From SIG455 sp045646385 (lineage in GTDB: Bacteria > Bacillota > Clostridia > UMGS1810), in contig JAZRKQ010000011.1 in the NCBI GenBank assembly GCA_045646385.1, positions 1-64,000 of the forward strand: 64,000 nt of DNA. Direction: 5' to 3'. Under the pieces are notes generated by a model, which ran no database searches, was not told the origin of the DNA, and saw only the letters and a program-made list of their open reading frames with translations. Position numbers and translations under genes: made by a program. Shown in pieces: positions 33,933 through 42,717 of the stretch (the stretch's first letter is position 1; each line of letters starts with the position of its first letter).

Positions 33933-34346
33933 ATGAAGGATAAAGCAAAAGGCTTTATAGGCGAATTTAAAGAATTCGTATCTAGAGGCAACGTGGTTGA
34001 CATGGCAGTCGGTGTTGTAGTCGGCTCTGCGTTTACAGGAATTGTAAACTCATTGGTTAAAGATGTTATTATGCCGTTTATAGGCTGGCTTATCGGCGGT
34101 ATAGACTTTTCTGACTTCAGAGTTGTTCTTAAAGCCGCAGAGGGCGAAGCACCTGAGGTTGCAATTCTGTACGGAACATTTTTAAACCAGATAATAAACT
34201 TTTTCATTCTTGCGTTTGTAGTGTTTGTTGTTGTTAAAGTATTGAACAGATTTAAACGCAAAAAAGAAGAAGCGCCTGCAGAACCGCCAAAACCGTCTGA
34301 CGAAGTTGTGCTTCTTACGGAAATCCGAGATTTACTCAAAAAATAA
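33933..34346 (+). CDS. mscL: Large-conductance mechanosensitive channel
   Basis: Pentameric osmotic safety valve, 137 residues with two transmembrane helices. The N-terminal amphipathic helix and first helix (EFVSRGNVVDMAVGVVVGSAF) match MscL; the second helix is near 85-105 and is followed by a basic cytosolic helix RFKRKKEEAP. Ribosome site is GGAGG. Ends with a strong terminator. Confidence 0.96.
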   Translation: MKDKAKGFIGEFKEFVSRGNVVDMAVGVVVGSAFTGIVNSLVKDVIMPFIGWLIGGIDFSDFRVVLKAAEGEAPEVAILYGTFLNQIINFFILAFVVFVVVKVLNRFKRKKEEAPAEPPKPSDEVVLLTEIRDLLKK

Positions 34347-34354
34347 TTATACAT

Positions 34355-34393
34355 AAAAATGGGACACAGTTAATTTTACTGTGTCCCATTTTT
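34355..34393. terminator. Bidirectional terminator, mscL/aldo-keto reductase
   Basis: AAAAATGGGACACAGT and ACTGTGTCCCATTTTT flank a TAATTTT loop; perfect 16-bp stem. Confidence 0.93.
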
Positions 34394-34395
34394 GA

Positions 34396-35352
34396 TTAAT
34401 CTCTTAATATTAAACTTTTAATGTCTTCATCACTCATTTTTATAGTAAGACCTGCCATAGAGTCGTCTATCTGCTCTTTTGTCATACAACCTATAATCGG
34501 AATGGTGTTAAAATACGGATTGGAAGAAAGTGCTGAAACAATAAGCGCACCAACTGAACAATCGTATTTTTTACACATATCTTTAACCTTGTAAAATTGC
34601 TCACGGCTTTTTGCATTGTCGTAAAGTGGGTTTGCTTTTGGTTCGCCGTTTTCGTCACAAATAAAGAAGTACCCTCCTGATTGAGAAGAGAAAGAAAATA
34701 AAGCCAAATCCTGTTTTGCATAAAATTCAAATGCTTCTTTGTGCATAAACTCCGTTGAGTGGTTAAGTTTATCTGCATTTGGGTGTGCTATACCAAAATG
34801 TATCTGACTTGAGGTTATCTGCGCCATACCATGTTCTTCACAATATCGCATTGCATCCTCAATTCTTTCCGGACACCAGTTTGAAAGACCTATACTGCGC
34901 GCCTTTCCGGATTTTATAATTTCGTTCAGCGTACTCATAATCTCACCCACATGCATAGATGTGTCATCGCGGTGCAGAAAATATACGTCTATATAATCGG
35001 TTTGCAGATTTTTAAGGCTGCTTTCAATATCGCTTAAAATATCCGCTTTGGAAAGTCTTGATAAATCCATATTATCGCATGGCGGGTGACCGCCTTTTGT
35101 GGATATAATAATATCATGACGATTGTTGCGTTCATTCATCCATTTGCCAATTGTTTTTTCGCTCGAACTCTTTTCGCCTGGTAACCAGTCGGCATATGCA
35201 TTTGCGGTGTCTAAGAGATTGCCGCCGTTTTCAAAAAAACTGTCCATAAGCATAAAAGATGTTACCTGGTCAATTTCTTTACCAAATGTGGCTGTACCGA
35301 GAGCAGTTTTGCTAACAGTTATATCTGTTCCGTTAAGTTTAACGCGATTCAT
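34396..35352 (-). CDS. Aldo/keto reductase
   Basis: NADPH-dependent oxidoreductase, TIM barrel, 318 residues. The ATG at 35352 is 7 nt after AAAAAAGGAG; the GTG nine bases upstream touches that site. The catalytic tetrad is present: Asp and Tyr in LLDTANAYADW, Lys in IISTKGGHP, His in VYFLHRDD. The substrate is unknown. It belongs to the YajO/Tas-like group with GLSNWCPERIEDAMRYC near 150-166. Confidence 0.9.
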   Translation of the reverse strand: MNRVKLNGTDITVSKTALGTATFGKEIDQVTSFMLMDSFFENGGNLLDTANAYADWLPGEKSSSEKTIGKWMNERNNRHDIIISTKGGHPPCDNMDLSRLSKADILSDIESSLKNLQTDYIDVYFLHRDDTSMHVGEIMSTLNEIIKSGKARSIGLSNWCPERIEDAMRYCEEHGMAQITSSQIHFGIAHPNADKLNHSTEFMHKEAFEFYAKQDLALFSFSSQSGGYFFICDENGEPKANPLYDNAKSREQFYKVKDMCKKYDCSVGALIVSALSSNPYFNTIPIIGCMTKEQIDDSMAGLTIKMSDEDIKSLILRD

Positions 35353-35478
35353 AATAATCACTCCTTTTTTAACAACTATATTCTACATTTATTTAAACAA
35401 ATGTGCAATATGTTTTTGTGCATTCTTGTTTGACATTTTGATGCGTATAGTGTAAAATAAAAGCACGAGGTGTACTAT

Positions 35479-36468
35479 ATGAAAAAACTTATAAAAACAG
35501 TTGTAGCGGCGCTTATTTGTCTTGCTGTTATAATATTTATACTAAACGTTTATTCAGATGTGTTCGGAGGAACGGGAACAGATGTTGAAATGACAGTTCC
35601 CAAAGGTGCTTCCGGCGGCGAAATTGTGGATATGCTAAAATCAAGAGATGTTATTGAATATCCGTTGATATTTAAAATATACTCTGCAGTTACCGGTATG
35701 GATTCAAAGTACAAAAGCGGGGACTTCTGTATTAATACGGGTCATTCCTACAAAGAATTGCTCCAGATTTTAACCGGAGAGCCAAATTCCGTTGCGAATA
35801 AAGTTAAAATAACTATTCCCGAAGGCTTTGAAACGGATAAAATAGCCGCTGCTATGGAACAGGCAGGCATTTGCAGTGCTGATGAATTTTTAAAGGCTGC
35901 ATCAACAACTGATTATGATTTTGACTTTTTAGACGATATTGACAATAAGTCTGACCGTAAATACGTTCTTGAGGGATATCTTTTTCCCACGACTTATACG
36001 TTTAATAAAAACACACCTGCAACCGAGGTTGTAGGCGCTATGCTCACTATATTTGAGCAGGTGGTTTCAAAGTATAATATTGACGATATTGACGAAACCA
36101 TAATACTTGCATCTGTAATTGAGCGCGAGGCTTTGGGCGATGTTGACAGGCGTATCGTATCTTCGGTATTTCATAACAGATTAAACGGAAAAGGGGGTCT
36201 TACAAAACTTCAATCTTGCGCTACTGTTCAGTATATTTTAGGTGAACGTAAGGCTGTTTTGTCTGAGGCAGATACTAAAATAGACTCTCCGTACAACACG
36301 TATCTTTATGAGGGGCTTCCGGTAGGACCTATTGCCAACCCCGGTGAAGAAGCCATTGCAGCCGCAGTAAATCCCGAAGAAACAGATTATCTGTATTTCG
36401 GTGTAAATAAAAGCGGTAAGCACACATTTTCTGTAAATTATGAAGACCATTTAAAGGCAACACAGTAA
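35479..36468 (+). CDS. mltG: Endolytic murein transglycosylase MltG
   Basis: Membrane-anchored enzyme that cuts nascent glycan strands and sets their length. 329 residues. The ATG at 35479 is 6 nt after CGAGGTG; the GTG at 35470 overlaps the site. One N-terminal helix is followed by a LysM-like part (VPKGASGGEIVDML), then the YceG domain with IPEGFETDKIA, GYLFPTTYTF, catalytic Glu in ASVIEREA and SPYNTYLYEGLPVGPIANPG near 275-294. proA follows 11 nt later. Confidence 0.95.
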   Translation: MKKLIKTVVAALICLAVIIFILNVYSDVFGGTGTDVEMTVPKGASGGEIVDMLKSRDVIEYPLIFKIYSAVTGMDSKYKSGDFCINTGHSYKELLQILTGEPNSVANKVKITIPEGFETDKIAAAMEQAGICSADEFLKAASTTDYDFDFLDDIDNKSDRKYVLEGYLFPTTYTFNKNTPATEVVGAMLTIFEQVVSKYNIDDIDETIILASVIEREALGDVDRRIVSSVFHNRLNGKGGLTKLQSCATVQYILGERKAVLSEADTKIDSPYNTYLYEGLPVGPIANPGEEAIAAAVNPEETDYLYFGVNKSGKHTFSVNYEDHLKATQ

Positions 36469-36479
36469 GGAGAATAATT

Positions 36480-37721
36480 ATGACTCTTATAGAAATAGGT
36501 GAAAAAGCACGTTCAGCATCAAGAATTCTGGCAACAATCAGTTCTTCTGATAAAAATAAGGCGCTCACATATATAGCAGACGATTTGGAAAAATACAGCG
36601 ATAAGATTTTGTCTGCCAATGCAATAGATTTGGAAAATGCCGAAAAAAACGGTATGAAAGCATCTATGGTAGATCGCTTAAGGCTTACCTGTGAGCGCAT
36701 TAAAGGAATAGCCGAGGGTGTCCGTCAGGTACGTGATCTGCCCGACCCTGTTGGTGAGGTTATAGGCGCTACGCGCCGTCCTAACGGGTTGCAGATAGCA
36801 AAGCGACGTGTACCTTTGGGTGTAATCGGTATTATTTACGAATCCCGCCCGAATGTTACTGCAGATACTGCCGTGCTTTGTTTAAAATCATCTAATGCGT
36901 GTATATTGCGGGGCGGTAAAGAGGCAATAAACTCAAACTCTGCTATAGCAGATATTATGAAAGACGCTGTTAAAAGAGCAGGACTTCCGGACGGAACAGT
37001 AGAACTTATACGGGATACGTCAAGAGAAACTGCGTCTGAAATGATGAAACTCAATGAATATATAGACGTTTTAATTCCTCGTGGCGGAGCAGGTCTTATA
37101 AATGCTGTTGTAAATACCGCTACCGTTCCCGTTATACAGACCGGCGTGGGCAACTGCCATATATATGCAGATAAAGACTGTAACTTTGATATGGCTGTAA
37201 ATATAATTATTAATGCTAAAACAAGCAGACCGTCTGTTTGCAACGCTGCTGAAACATTGCTTATTCATAAAGATGTCGCAGATGAGTTTTATACAAAAAT
37301 TTCTACCGCACTTGCAGATAAAAATGTTCAGGTACGTGCCTGCGATAGAACTATATCGAAATTTAATGGTGCGATTGCCGCTACTGACGAAGACTATGCC
37401 ACAGAGTTTGGTGACCTTATAATTGCAGTTAAAATGGTAGACAGTTTAGACAATGCTATAGAGCATATTTCAAAATACGGAACAGGACATTCCGAATGTA
37501 TTGTTACAGAAAATTACACAACTGCAAATGAGTTTTTAGACAGGGTAGATGCGGCGGCGGTATATGTTAATGCGTCTACCAGATTTACCGACGGTTTCGA
37601 GTTCGGGTTCGGTGCAGAAATAGGCATCAGCACACAGAAGATGCACGCAAGAGGTCCAATGGGTCTTACTGAACTTACGTCAGTTAAGTATATTGTTACC
37701 GGTAATGGTCAAATTCGCTGA
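36480..37721 (+). CDS. proA: Gamma-glutamyl phosphate reductase
   Basis: Reduces gamma-glutamyl phosphate to glutamate semialdehyde with NADPH in proline synthesis. 413 residues. Family marks are RRVPLGVIGIIYESRPN, LRGGKEAINSN, IPRGGAGLI and the catalytic cysteine in RPSVCNAAETLL; the end is FGAEIGISTQKMHARGPMGL. proB is not in this window. It shares the mltG transcript by spacing. Confidence 0.96.
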   Translation: MTLIEIGEKARSASRILATISSSDKNKALTYIADDLEKYSDKILSANAIDLENAEKNGMKASMVDRLRLTCERIKGIAEGVRQVRDLPDPVGEVIGATRRPNGLQIAKRRVPLGVIGIIYESRPNVTADTAVLCLKSSNACILRGGKEAINSNSAIADIMKDAVKRAGLPDGTVELIRDTSRETASEMMKLNEYIDVLIPRGGAGLINAVVNTATVPVIQTGVGNCHIYADKDCNFDMAVNIIINAKTSRPSVCNAAETLLIHKDVADEFYTKISTALADKNVQVRACDRTISKFNGAIAATDEDYATEFGDLIIAVKMVDSLDNAIEHISKYGTGHSECIVTENYTTANEFLDRVDAAAVYVNASTRFTDGFEFGFGAEIGISTQKMHARGPMGLTELTSVKYIVTGNGQIR

Positions 37722-37756
37722 CACTTCGTATATATATTTATAAAGGAGTTGATTGT

Positions 37757-38200
37757 ATGCAGACTTACATCGTTTGGGCGGCACTATTTGTAGTGTTGTG
37801 CATTGTAGAGGCAAACACGGCAAATCTTATGACAATCTGGTTTGCTTGCGGTGCGCTTATTACGCTGATTTCGGTTGCTTTAGGTGTTCCGCCTGCATGG
37901 CAGATACCCATATTTATTGTATCCTCTTTAATATTGCTGGCGCTTACACGTCCTTTGGTTAAAAAGAAACTTGCTGTTAAAGGAGAAAAAACCAATGCCG
38001 ACAGAGTTGTTGGCAAAACGGCAATCGTTCGTGAGAGTATTACACCCGATAAATTCTCCGGAACTGTAACGGTTGGAGGACAGGTATGGTCGGCGGTTTC
38101 TTCCGACGGAAGTATAATAGACGAAGGCGAAGAAGTTGTTATTGAAGCAATTGAAGGTGTAAAACTCGTTGTTGCGAGTAAAAATAAAGTAAAGGCTTAA
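37757..38200 (+). CDS. NfeD-family membrane protein
   Basis: A 147-residue short NfeD without the ClpP-like protease part. Two or three hydrophobic helices fill residues 1-65, and the C-terminal OB-fold domain follows (VGKTAIVRESITPDKFSGTVTVGGQVWSA, 87-115). NfeD proteins pair with SPFH/stomatin proteins; the next gene, 12 nt away, encodes one. AAAGGAG is the ribosome site. Confidence 0.88.
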   Translation: MQTYIVWAALFVVLCIVEANTANLMTIWFACGALITLISVALGVPPAWQIPIFIVSSLILLALTRPLVKKKLAVKGEKTNADRVVGKTAIVRESITPDKFSGTVTVGGQVWSAVSSDGSIIDEGEEVVIEAIEGVKLVVASKNKVKA

Positions 38201-38212
38201 AGGAGGATTTGT

Positions 38213-39103
38213 ATGTTGTTTTTAATCATTTTCTTAATCATTGCAATAATCATTATTGCAAACATCAAAATTGTACCGCAGTCATACGCAGTTGTACTCG
38301 AAAGACTGGGAGCATATCAGGCTACATGGGATGTAGGCCTTCACTTTAAAATTCCGTTTATTGAGAAAACCGGAAGAAACATCAGCCTTAAAGAACAGGT
38401 TGTTGATTTTGCGCCGCAGCCCGTTATAACAAAAGACAATGTTACAATGCAGATTGATACAGTTGTATATTTCCAGATAACTGACCCCAAACTTTATGTG
38501 TACGGTGTGGAAAGACCGCTTATGGCAATAGAAAATTTAACCGCTACAACATTAAGAAATATCATTGGTGATCTGGAACTTGATGAAACCCTTACCAGCC
38601 GTGATACAGTTAATACCAAGATGCGCGCAATCTTAGATGAGGCAACAGATCCGTGGGGAATCAAGGTTAACCGTGTTGAACTTAAAAACATTCTGCCACC
38701 GTCTGAAATTCAGGACGCAATGGAGCGTCAGATGAAAGCAGAGCGTGAACGCCGTGAACTTATCCTTCGTGCAGAGGGTGAGAAAAAATCGGCTGTTTTG
38801 GTTGCTGAAGGTGAAAAAGAAGCCGCTATCCTGCGTGCTGAGGCAAAAAAAGAGGCTCAAATACGCGAGGCGGAAGGTGAGGCAGAAGCAATTTTAAGCG
38901 TACAGACCGCTATTGCAGAAGGCTTGAAACGTTTAAATGAAGCCAGCCCGACAGAGGCAGTTGTAGCGCTTAAAAGTTTAGAAGCATTTGAAAAGGCTGC
39001 TGACGGCAAGGCTACAAAAATTATTATTCCAAGCCGCATACAAGAAATTGCCGGTTTGGCAACGTCTTTAAAAGAACTTATAGTGGACAATAAAAATGAG
39101 TAA
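38213..39103 (+). CDS. SPFH/Band 7 (stomatin-like, paraslipin) protein
   Basis: Membrane scaffold protein, 296 residues. An N-terminal helix (1-20) is followed by a Band 7 domain (KIVPQSYAVVLERLGAYQATW, NVTMQIDTVVYFQITDP, VELKNILPP) and a long Ala/Glu-rich coiled coil (about 160-235) typical of QmcA/flotillin-like oligomers. It forms a two-gene operon with the NfeD protein and is closed by a terminator. The role is membrane microdomain organisation by family knowledge. Confidence 0.93.
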   Translation: MLFLIIFLIIAIIIIANIKIVPQSYAVVLERLGAYQATWDVGLHFKIPFIEKTGRNISLKEQVVDFAPQPVITKDNVTMQIDTVVYFQITDPKLYVYGVERPLMAIENLTATTLRNIIGDLELDETLTSRDTVNTKMRAILDEATDPWGIKVNRVELKNILPPSEIQDAMERQMKAERERRELILRAEGEKKSAVLVAEGEKEAAILRAEAKKEAQIREAEGEAEAILSVQTAIAEGLKRLNEASPTEAVVALKSLEAFEKAADGKATKIIIPSRIQEIAGLATSLKELIVDNKNE

Positions 39104-39104
39104 T

Positions 39105-39138
39105 TAAAAAACGGAGAGGATTTAATCCTCTCCGTTTT
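39105..39138. terminator. Bidirectional terminator
   Basis: AAAACGGAGAGGATT and AATCCTCTCCGTTTT almost touch; the 3' end of the AraC-type gene lies within it on the minus strand. Confidence 0.9.
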
Positions 39139-39649
39139 CCTTACTTATACTTCGTGCCTGTTTTCGATATGAGTTCGGCGATATTCCGAGTTCTTTTTTA
39201 AATACATTTGCAAAATAGTTAGAACTTCCGAATCCTACTGTAAATGCTATATCTGTAACGGTTAAATTAGAGTTTTCAAGTAATGTTTTAGCATCTTTCA
39301 GGCGCAGTTTAGTCAGATACTCACGTAAACTCATACCTGTCTGTGTTTTAAACTGATGGCTTACAAGGGATCTGCTGCAGTTTAGTTGGCGACATATGTC
39401 GTCGGAAGTAATATCTTTGTTTCTGTTTTTATGTATATAATTTTTAACATTAACTATTAAGTCGTTTTCGTCATCTATTAAATCGGGCTTTTCATAGGTG
39501 AGTCCAAGAGAGGAACATAATGGAGAAATAAGAACTTTGATTTTATCTTCTGTTATTTCAGTGTTTTCGTCAATTTTAAGTGATAAAGATAAATTATGAT
39601 TTTTCTTAAGCATATAGATGTAATTTTTTAATTTTTGCAAATCATTCAT
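39122..39649 (-). CDS. AraC-family transcriptional regulator (short)
   Basis: A 175-residue regulator. The ATG at 39649 is about 9 nt after GGGGAG; an in-frame TTG at 39658 touches it. The C-terminal 100 residues hold two helix-turn-helix motifs (ITSDDICRQLNCSRSLVSHQFK and VTDIAFTVGFGSSNYFANVFKKELGISPNSYRK, at about 88-109 and 133-165). The N-terminal 75 residues are shorter than any usual sensor domain and give no match. Its promoter carries copy B of the 41-bp element. It lies downstream of kdgK, beyond a terminator, on the same strand. Confidence 0.85.
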   Translation of the reverse strand: MNDLQKLKNYIYMLKKNHNLSLSLKIDENTEITEDKIKVLISPLCSSLGLTYEKPDLIDDENDLIVNVKNYIHKNRNKDITSDDICRQLNCSRSLVSHQFKTQTGMSLREYLTKLRLKDAKTLLENSNLTVTDIAFTVGFGSSNYFANVFKKELGISPNSYRKQARSISKENGED

Positions 39650-39707
39650 ATAAAGCAACTCCCCAGAAAAATTGTTTTACATGTTGATTCTATACTTTTT
39701 TAAAAAG

Positions 39708-39748
39708 TAAGTATAGTTATTATCATACAAAAAACTGTAAATTTGTCC
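39708..39748 (-). promoter_or_regulatory. 41-bp conserved promoter/operator element, copy B
   Basis: Read on the minus strand it matches 19087-19127 at 36 of 41 positions, including TTACAGTTTT, TGTATGATA and a -10-like TATACT at the same place. The ATG of the AraC-type gene is about 60 nt beyond. Confidence 0.8.
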
Positions 39749-39795
39749 TGAACTCGGATTTTTTATGAGTTGTTATATTATGATAGATTATAAAG

Positions 39796-39835
39796 AAAAA
39801 AGGCTGTCTCAATTTTTATTGAGACAGCCTTTTAA
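39796..39835. terminator. Terminator after kdgK
   Basis: AAAAGGCTGTCTCAAT and ATTGAGACAGCCTTTT form a perfect 16-bp stem; on the minus strand it ends the eda-kdgK operon. Confidence 0.92.
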
Positions 39836-39852
39836 AAGTACTTTTTTAAAAA

Positions 39853-40875
39853 TTATCTTTGAACACGTCCTGAACCGTCGCCCTTCATAAGGTTTTTAAC
39901 TTCGTCAACGCTTACTAAGTTAAAGTCCCCTTCAATTGAGTGCTTAAGGCAGGATGCAGCAACAGCAAACTCAATGGTATCCTGCATTGAGTAACCTTCT
40001 AACATAGCGTAGATAAGACCACCGCCGAAAGAATCGCCGCCGCCAACACGGTCAACAATATTGATATTGTATTTTTTAGATTTGTAGAAATCTTTGCCGT
40101 CATAGAGAAGTGCAGCCCAGTTGTTTACTGAAGCAGAAATACTTTCACGAAGTGTGATGGCAACATTTTTAAAGCCGAATCTGTCAACCAACTGTTTGCA
40201 AACATCTTTGTAACCCTCGTCAGAGAGTGTTCCGCCTGTGATGTCTGTTCCGCTTGCTTTGATACCGAATACTTTTTCAGCGTCTTCTTCGTTAGCGATA
40301 AGCACGTCAACATACTGCATTAAATCGCCCATAACTTTTCCGGCTTTTTCGCTTGTCCAGAGTTTTTTGCGGAAGTTTAAGTCACAACTGATTTTAACAC
40401 CTGCTGCTTTTGCTTTTTTGCACGCTTCTAAACATACTGCTGTGCAATCGTCAGAAACTGCAGGAGTAATACCTGTAAAGTGGAACCACTCAGCACCTGC
40501 AAAGATTTCGTCCCAGTTAAAGTCTGAAGGCTGTGCTGTAGAGATAGAAGAGTGAGCACGGTCATACACAACGTTTGACGCTCTCTGTGAAGCGCCCTTC
40601 TCTACAAAATAGATGCCCAGTCTTTCGCCTTTTCTTGATATGTAGCCTGTGTTTACACTGTGTTTTTTAAGAGTTGCAATACAAGCATCGCCGATAGGGT
40701 TAGCGGGAATTGCAGAAACAAAGTGTGCGTCGTGACCATAGTTTGCGAGTGATACTGCCACGTTAGCCTCGCCGCCGCCGTATTCTACATCAAAACTCTG
40801 AGCCTGAATGTATCTTTTAAATCCGGGTGTCTGCAGGCGGAGCATAATCTCGCCCAATGTTACAACTTTTGCCAT
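39853..40875 (-). CDS. kdgK: 2-dehydro-3-deoxygluconokinase
   Basis: PfkB-family kinase that turns 2-keto-3-deoxygluconate into KDPG, the substrate of the adjacent aldolase. 340 residues. The ATG at 40875 is 8 nt after TTGGAGG; the TTG at 40890 lies before it. N-terminal GEIMLRLQTPGFKRYIQA and GGGEANVAVSLA bind the sugar; VDRVGGGDSFGGG near the C-terminus is the catalytic GAGD-type motif with the base Asp. The gene lies 25 nt after eda. Confidence 0.93.
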   Translation of the reverse strand: MAKVVTLGEIMLRLQTPGFKRYIQAQSFDVEYGGGEANVAVSLANYGHDAHFVSAIPANPIGDACIATLKKHSVNTGYISRKGERLGIYFVEKGASQRASNVVYDRAHSSISTAQPSDFNWDEIFAGAEWFHFTGITPAVSDDCTAVCLEACKKAKAAGVKISCDLNFRKKLWTSEKAGKVMGDLMQYVDVLIANEEDAEKVFGIKASGTDITGGTLSDEGYKDVCKQLVDRFGFKNVAITLRESISASVNNWAALLYDGKDFYKSKKYNINIVDRVGGGDSFGGGLIYAMLEGYSMQDTIEFAVAASCLKHSIEGDFNLVSVDEVKNLMKGDGSGRVQR

Positions 40876-40900
40876 TTTTATGACCTCCAAATTATATTAA

Positions 40901-41548
40901 TTAGTTATTTCTTGCCTTTTTAATGTTTTCAACAAACTTTTTAGCAGTTTCGGTGATGAGTTTATAATCACCTGTTTTAGCGCCTGCTGTAAGTGCACTG
41001 CCTGCGCCAACTGCTACAACGCCTGCTTTGAACCACTGGTCAACATTGTCTACATTTACACCGCCTGTGGGCATAATGTTTGCCTGAGGAATAGGGCCTT
41101 TGATAGCCTTAACCATTGAAGGACCGAACGCCTCACCGGGGAACAGTTTGATAATGTCGCAACCGAGTTCAAGCGCTTTGATGACATCTTTTAATGTCAT
41201 AACGCCGGGCATGCAAGGGATTGCATAACGGTTACAAAGTTTGATTGTATCCTCGTCGAGAGCAGGGCTTACTACGTACTCTGCACCGGAAAGAATAGCA
41301 ATTCTTGCAGTTTCAGCGTCTAAAACTGTACCTGCACCGAGAATGATTTCGCCGCTTTTGTAATAAGATGCAAGTTCTTCAATTACTCTGTGCGCAGCGG
41401 GCACAGTAAATGTAATCTCTACAGCAGGAACGCCACCCTCTAAGCAAGCATCGGTAATGCGTTTTGCTTTGTCTGCACTTTCTGCACGAACAACTGCCAC
41501 GATACCTGCGTCGGTAACTTTTGTGATAATCTGTTGTTTATTGCTCAT
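40901..41548 (-). CDS. eda: KDPG/KHG aldolase
   Basis: Class I aldolase that splits 2-keto-3-deoxy-6-phosphogluconate to pyruvate and glyceraldehyde 3-phosphate. 215 residues. The start chosen is the ATG at 41548, 5 nt after GAGGGAG; upstream in-frame starts have no site. GIVAVVRAE, VEITFTVP (catalytic Glu), GAGTVLD, the Schiff-base Lys in IIKLFPGE and MPTGGVN are all present. With kdgK it forms the lower hexuronate/pectin branch; upper-pathway genes are not in the window. Confidence 0.95.
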   Translation of the reverse strand: MSNKQQIITKVTDAGIVAVVRAESADKAKRITDACLEGGVPAVEITFTVPAAHRVIEELASYYKSGEIILGAGTVLDAETARIAILSGAEYVVSPALDEDTIKLCNRYAIPCMPGVMTLKDVIKALELGCDIIKLFPGEAFGPSMVKAIKGPIPQANIMPTGGVNVDNVDQWFKAGVVAVGAGSALTAGAKTGDYKLITETAKKFVENIKKARNN

Positions 41549-41587
41549 TTTATCTCCCTCTTTCATAAAAATTCCATAGATACTTTG

Positions 41588-41616
41588 AGTATAGCACATG
41601 ATAATTAATTTATCAA
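41588..41616 (-). promoter_or_regulatory. Promoter of eda-kdgK
   Basis: On the minus strand, TTGATA (41611-41616) and TATACT (41588-41593) are 17 bp apart. The -35 overlaps the inverted repeat ATCAAT-N7-ATTGAT (41612-41630). Confidence 0.75.
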
Positions 41617-41630
41617 TAGAAAAAATTGAT
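41612..41630. promoter_or_regulatory. Possible operator between the divergent eda and esterase promoters
   Basis: ATCAAT (41612-41617) and ATTGAT (41625-41630) form an inverted repeat with centre spacing of 13 bp, touching the eda -35 box. No known consensus is claimed. Confidence 0.5.
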
Positions 41631-41670
41631 TAAAATTCCCAAAAACACGAAATATTTACGCGAAATCATG

Positions 41671-41699
41671 TTGACATATAAAATTTAACAACTTATAAT
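41671..41699 (+). promoter_or_regulatory. Consensus promoter of the CE7 esterase operon
   Basis: TTGACA (41671-41676) and TATAAT (41694-41699), 17 bp apart, an exact sigma-A consensus and the strongest promoter in the window by sequence. Confidence 0.88.
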
Positions 41700-41738
41700 T
41701 GGGGTAATGCAATTTCGTTTTTGAGAGGTGTTTTTTAT

Positions 41739-42716
41739 ATGGCAGTTTTTGATATGCCGAAAGATAAATTATTTGAATATAAAGGCTCAAGTCCTTGCCC
41801 TGCTGATTTTGATGAATTCTGGGCGAATGCTCTGGCGGAACTCGATACCTTTGACCCTAATCCCGAATTCATACCTGCACAGGATTTTTCGTGTAAATCT
41901 GCTGATTGTTATGATTTGTTTTTTACAGGAACAAAAGGTGCAAGAATTCATGCTAAATTTTTAAAACCTAAAAATATAGACGGTAAAATCCCTGCTGTTA
42001 TGGCATATCATGGTTATACCTCTCAAAGCGGCTCGTGGAACAGAAACTTAAAATTTATTGCTGAGGGTATGGCAATAGCAAGGCTTGATTGCCGAGGTCA
42101 GGGTGAAGGAATATCCGAGGATATCGGCAGTTATAAGGGCAATAACACATATTATCATTTTACACGTGGTCTTGAGGATGAAAATTCTCATAATATGTAC
42201 TATAGAGATGTTTTCTTAGATACCGTTCTTATGACACGCATTATTATGAATCTTCCATATATAGATAAAGAAAAGATTTCCGTTATAGGCGGCAGTCAGG
42301 GAGCGGCACTCAGTATTGCTTGTGCGGCACTTGTGCCTGAGGTTAAACTTGCGCTTATTCAGTATCCGTACCTGAGCGATTATAAAAGAGCATGGAGTTT
42401 AGAACACCCTGACTCTTATTCTGCATTGCGTAACTTTTTTAAAGACCGCGACCCGATGCATTTACAGGAAGATGTGTATTTTAACCGCCTCGGGTATATT
42501 GATGTACAGAATTTTGCGCATATGATAGGCGCAGAAGTGCTTATGGCAACGGGTCTTATGGATACCACTTGCCCGCCGTCAACTCAGTTTGCGTTCTATA
42601 ATAAATTGAGTTGCAAAAAAGACGTAATCTTCTTCCCCGAATATGGTCACATTTATTTGCGTGGCTGGGAAGACATCGCATTTAAAAAATTGATGGAATT
42701 TAACGAGGGAAAATAA
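41739..42716 (+). CDS. CE7-family acetyl esterase (acetyl xylan esterase/cephalosporin-C deacetylase type)
   Basis: Alpha/beta hydrolase that removes acetyl groups from oligosaccharides, 325 residues. The ATG at 41739 follows GAGAGGTG; upstream frame start 41721 has no site. CE7 marks are present: RLDCRGQGEGISED, nucleophile Ser in GGSQGAAL, Asp in TGLMDTTCPPST and His in EYGHIY. No signal peptide is seen, so it acts inside the cell on imported acetylated sugars. It is followed after 1 nt by an AEC transporter and is divergent from eda-kdgK. Confidence 0.92.
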   Translation: MAVFDMPKDKLFEYKGSSPCPADFDEFWANALAELDTFDPNPEFIPAQDFSCKSADCYDLFFTGTKGARIHAKFLKPKNIDGKIPAVMAYHGYTSQSGSWNRNLKFIAEGMAIARLDCRGQGEGISEDIGSYKGNNTYYHFTRGLEDENSHNMYYRDVFLDTVLMTRIIMNLPYIDKEKISVIGGSQGAALSIACAALVPEVKLALIQYPYLSDYKRAWSLEHPDSYSALRNFFKDRDPMHLQEDVYFNRLGYIDVQNFAHMIGAEVLMATGLMDTTCPPSTQFAFYNKLSCKKDVIFFPEYGHIYLRGWEDIAFKKLMEFNEGK

Positions 42717-42717
42717 A

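Noticed and set aside
33242..34354. A 370-codon open frame on the minus strand
   Set aside because: It lies opposite the M23/G5 peptidase and mscL, both of which have clear motifs and ribosome sites. The antisense frame has no recognisable domain and low-complexity Thr/Ser/Asn content typical of shadows.
41679..41690. Possible Rex half-site in the CE7 esterase promoter
   Set aside because: Only TTTAACAA is seen; the left half of the palindrome is missing.
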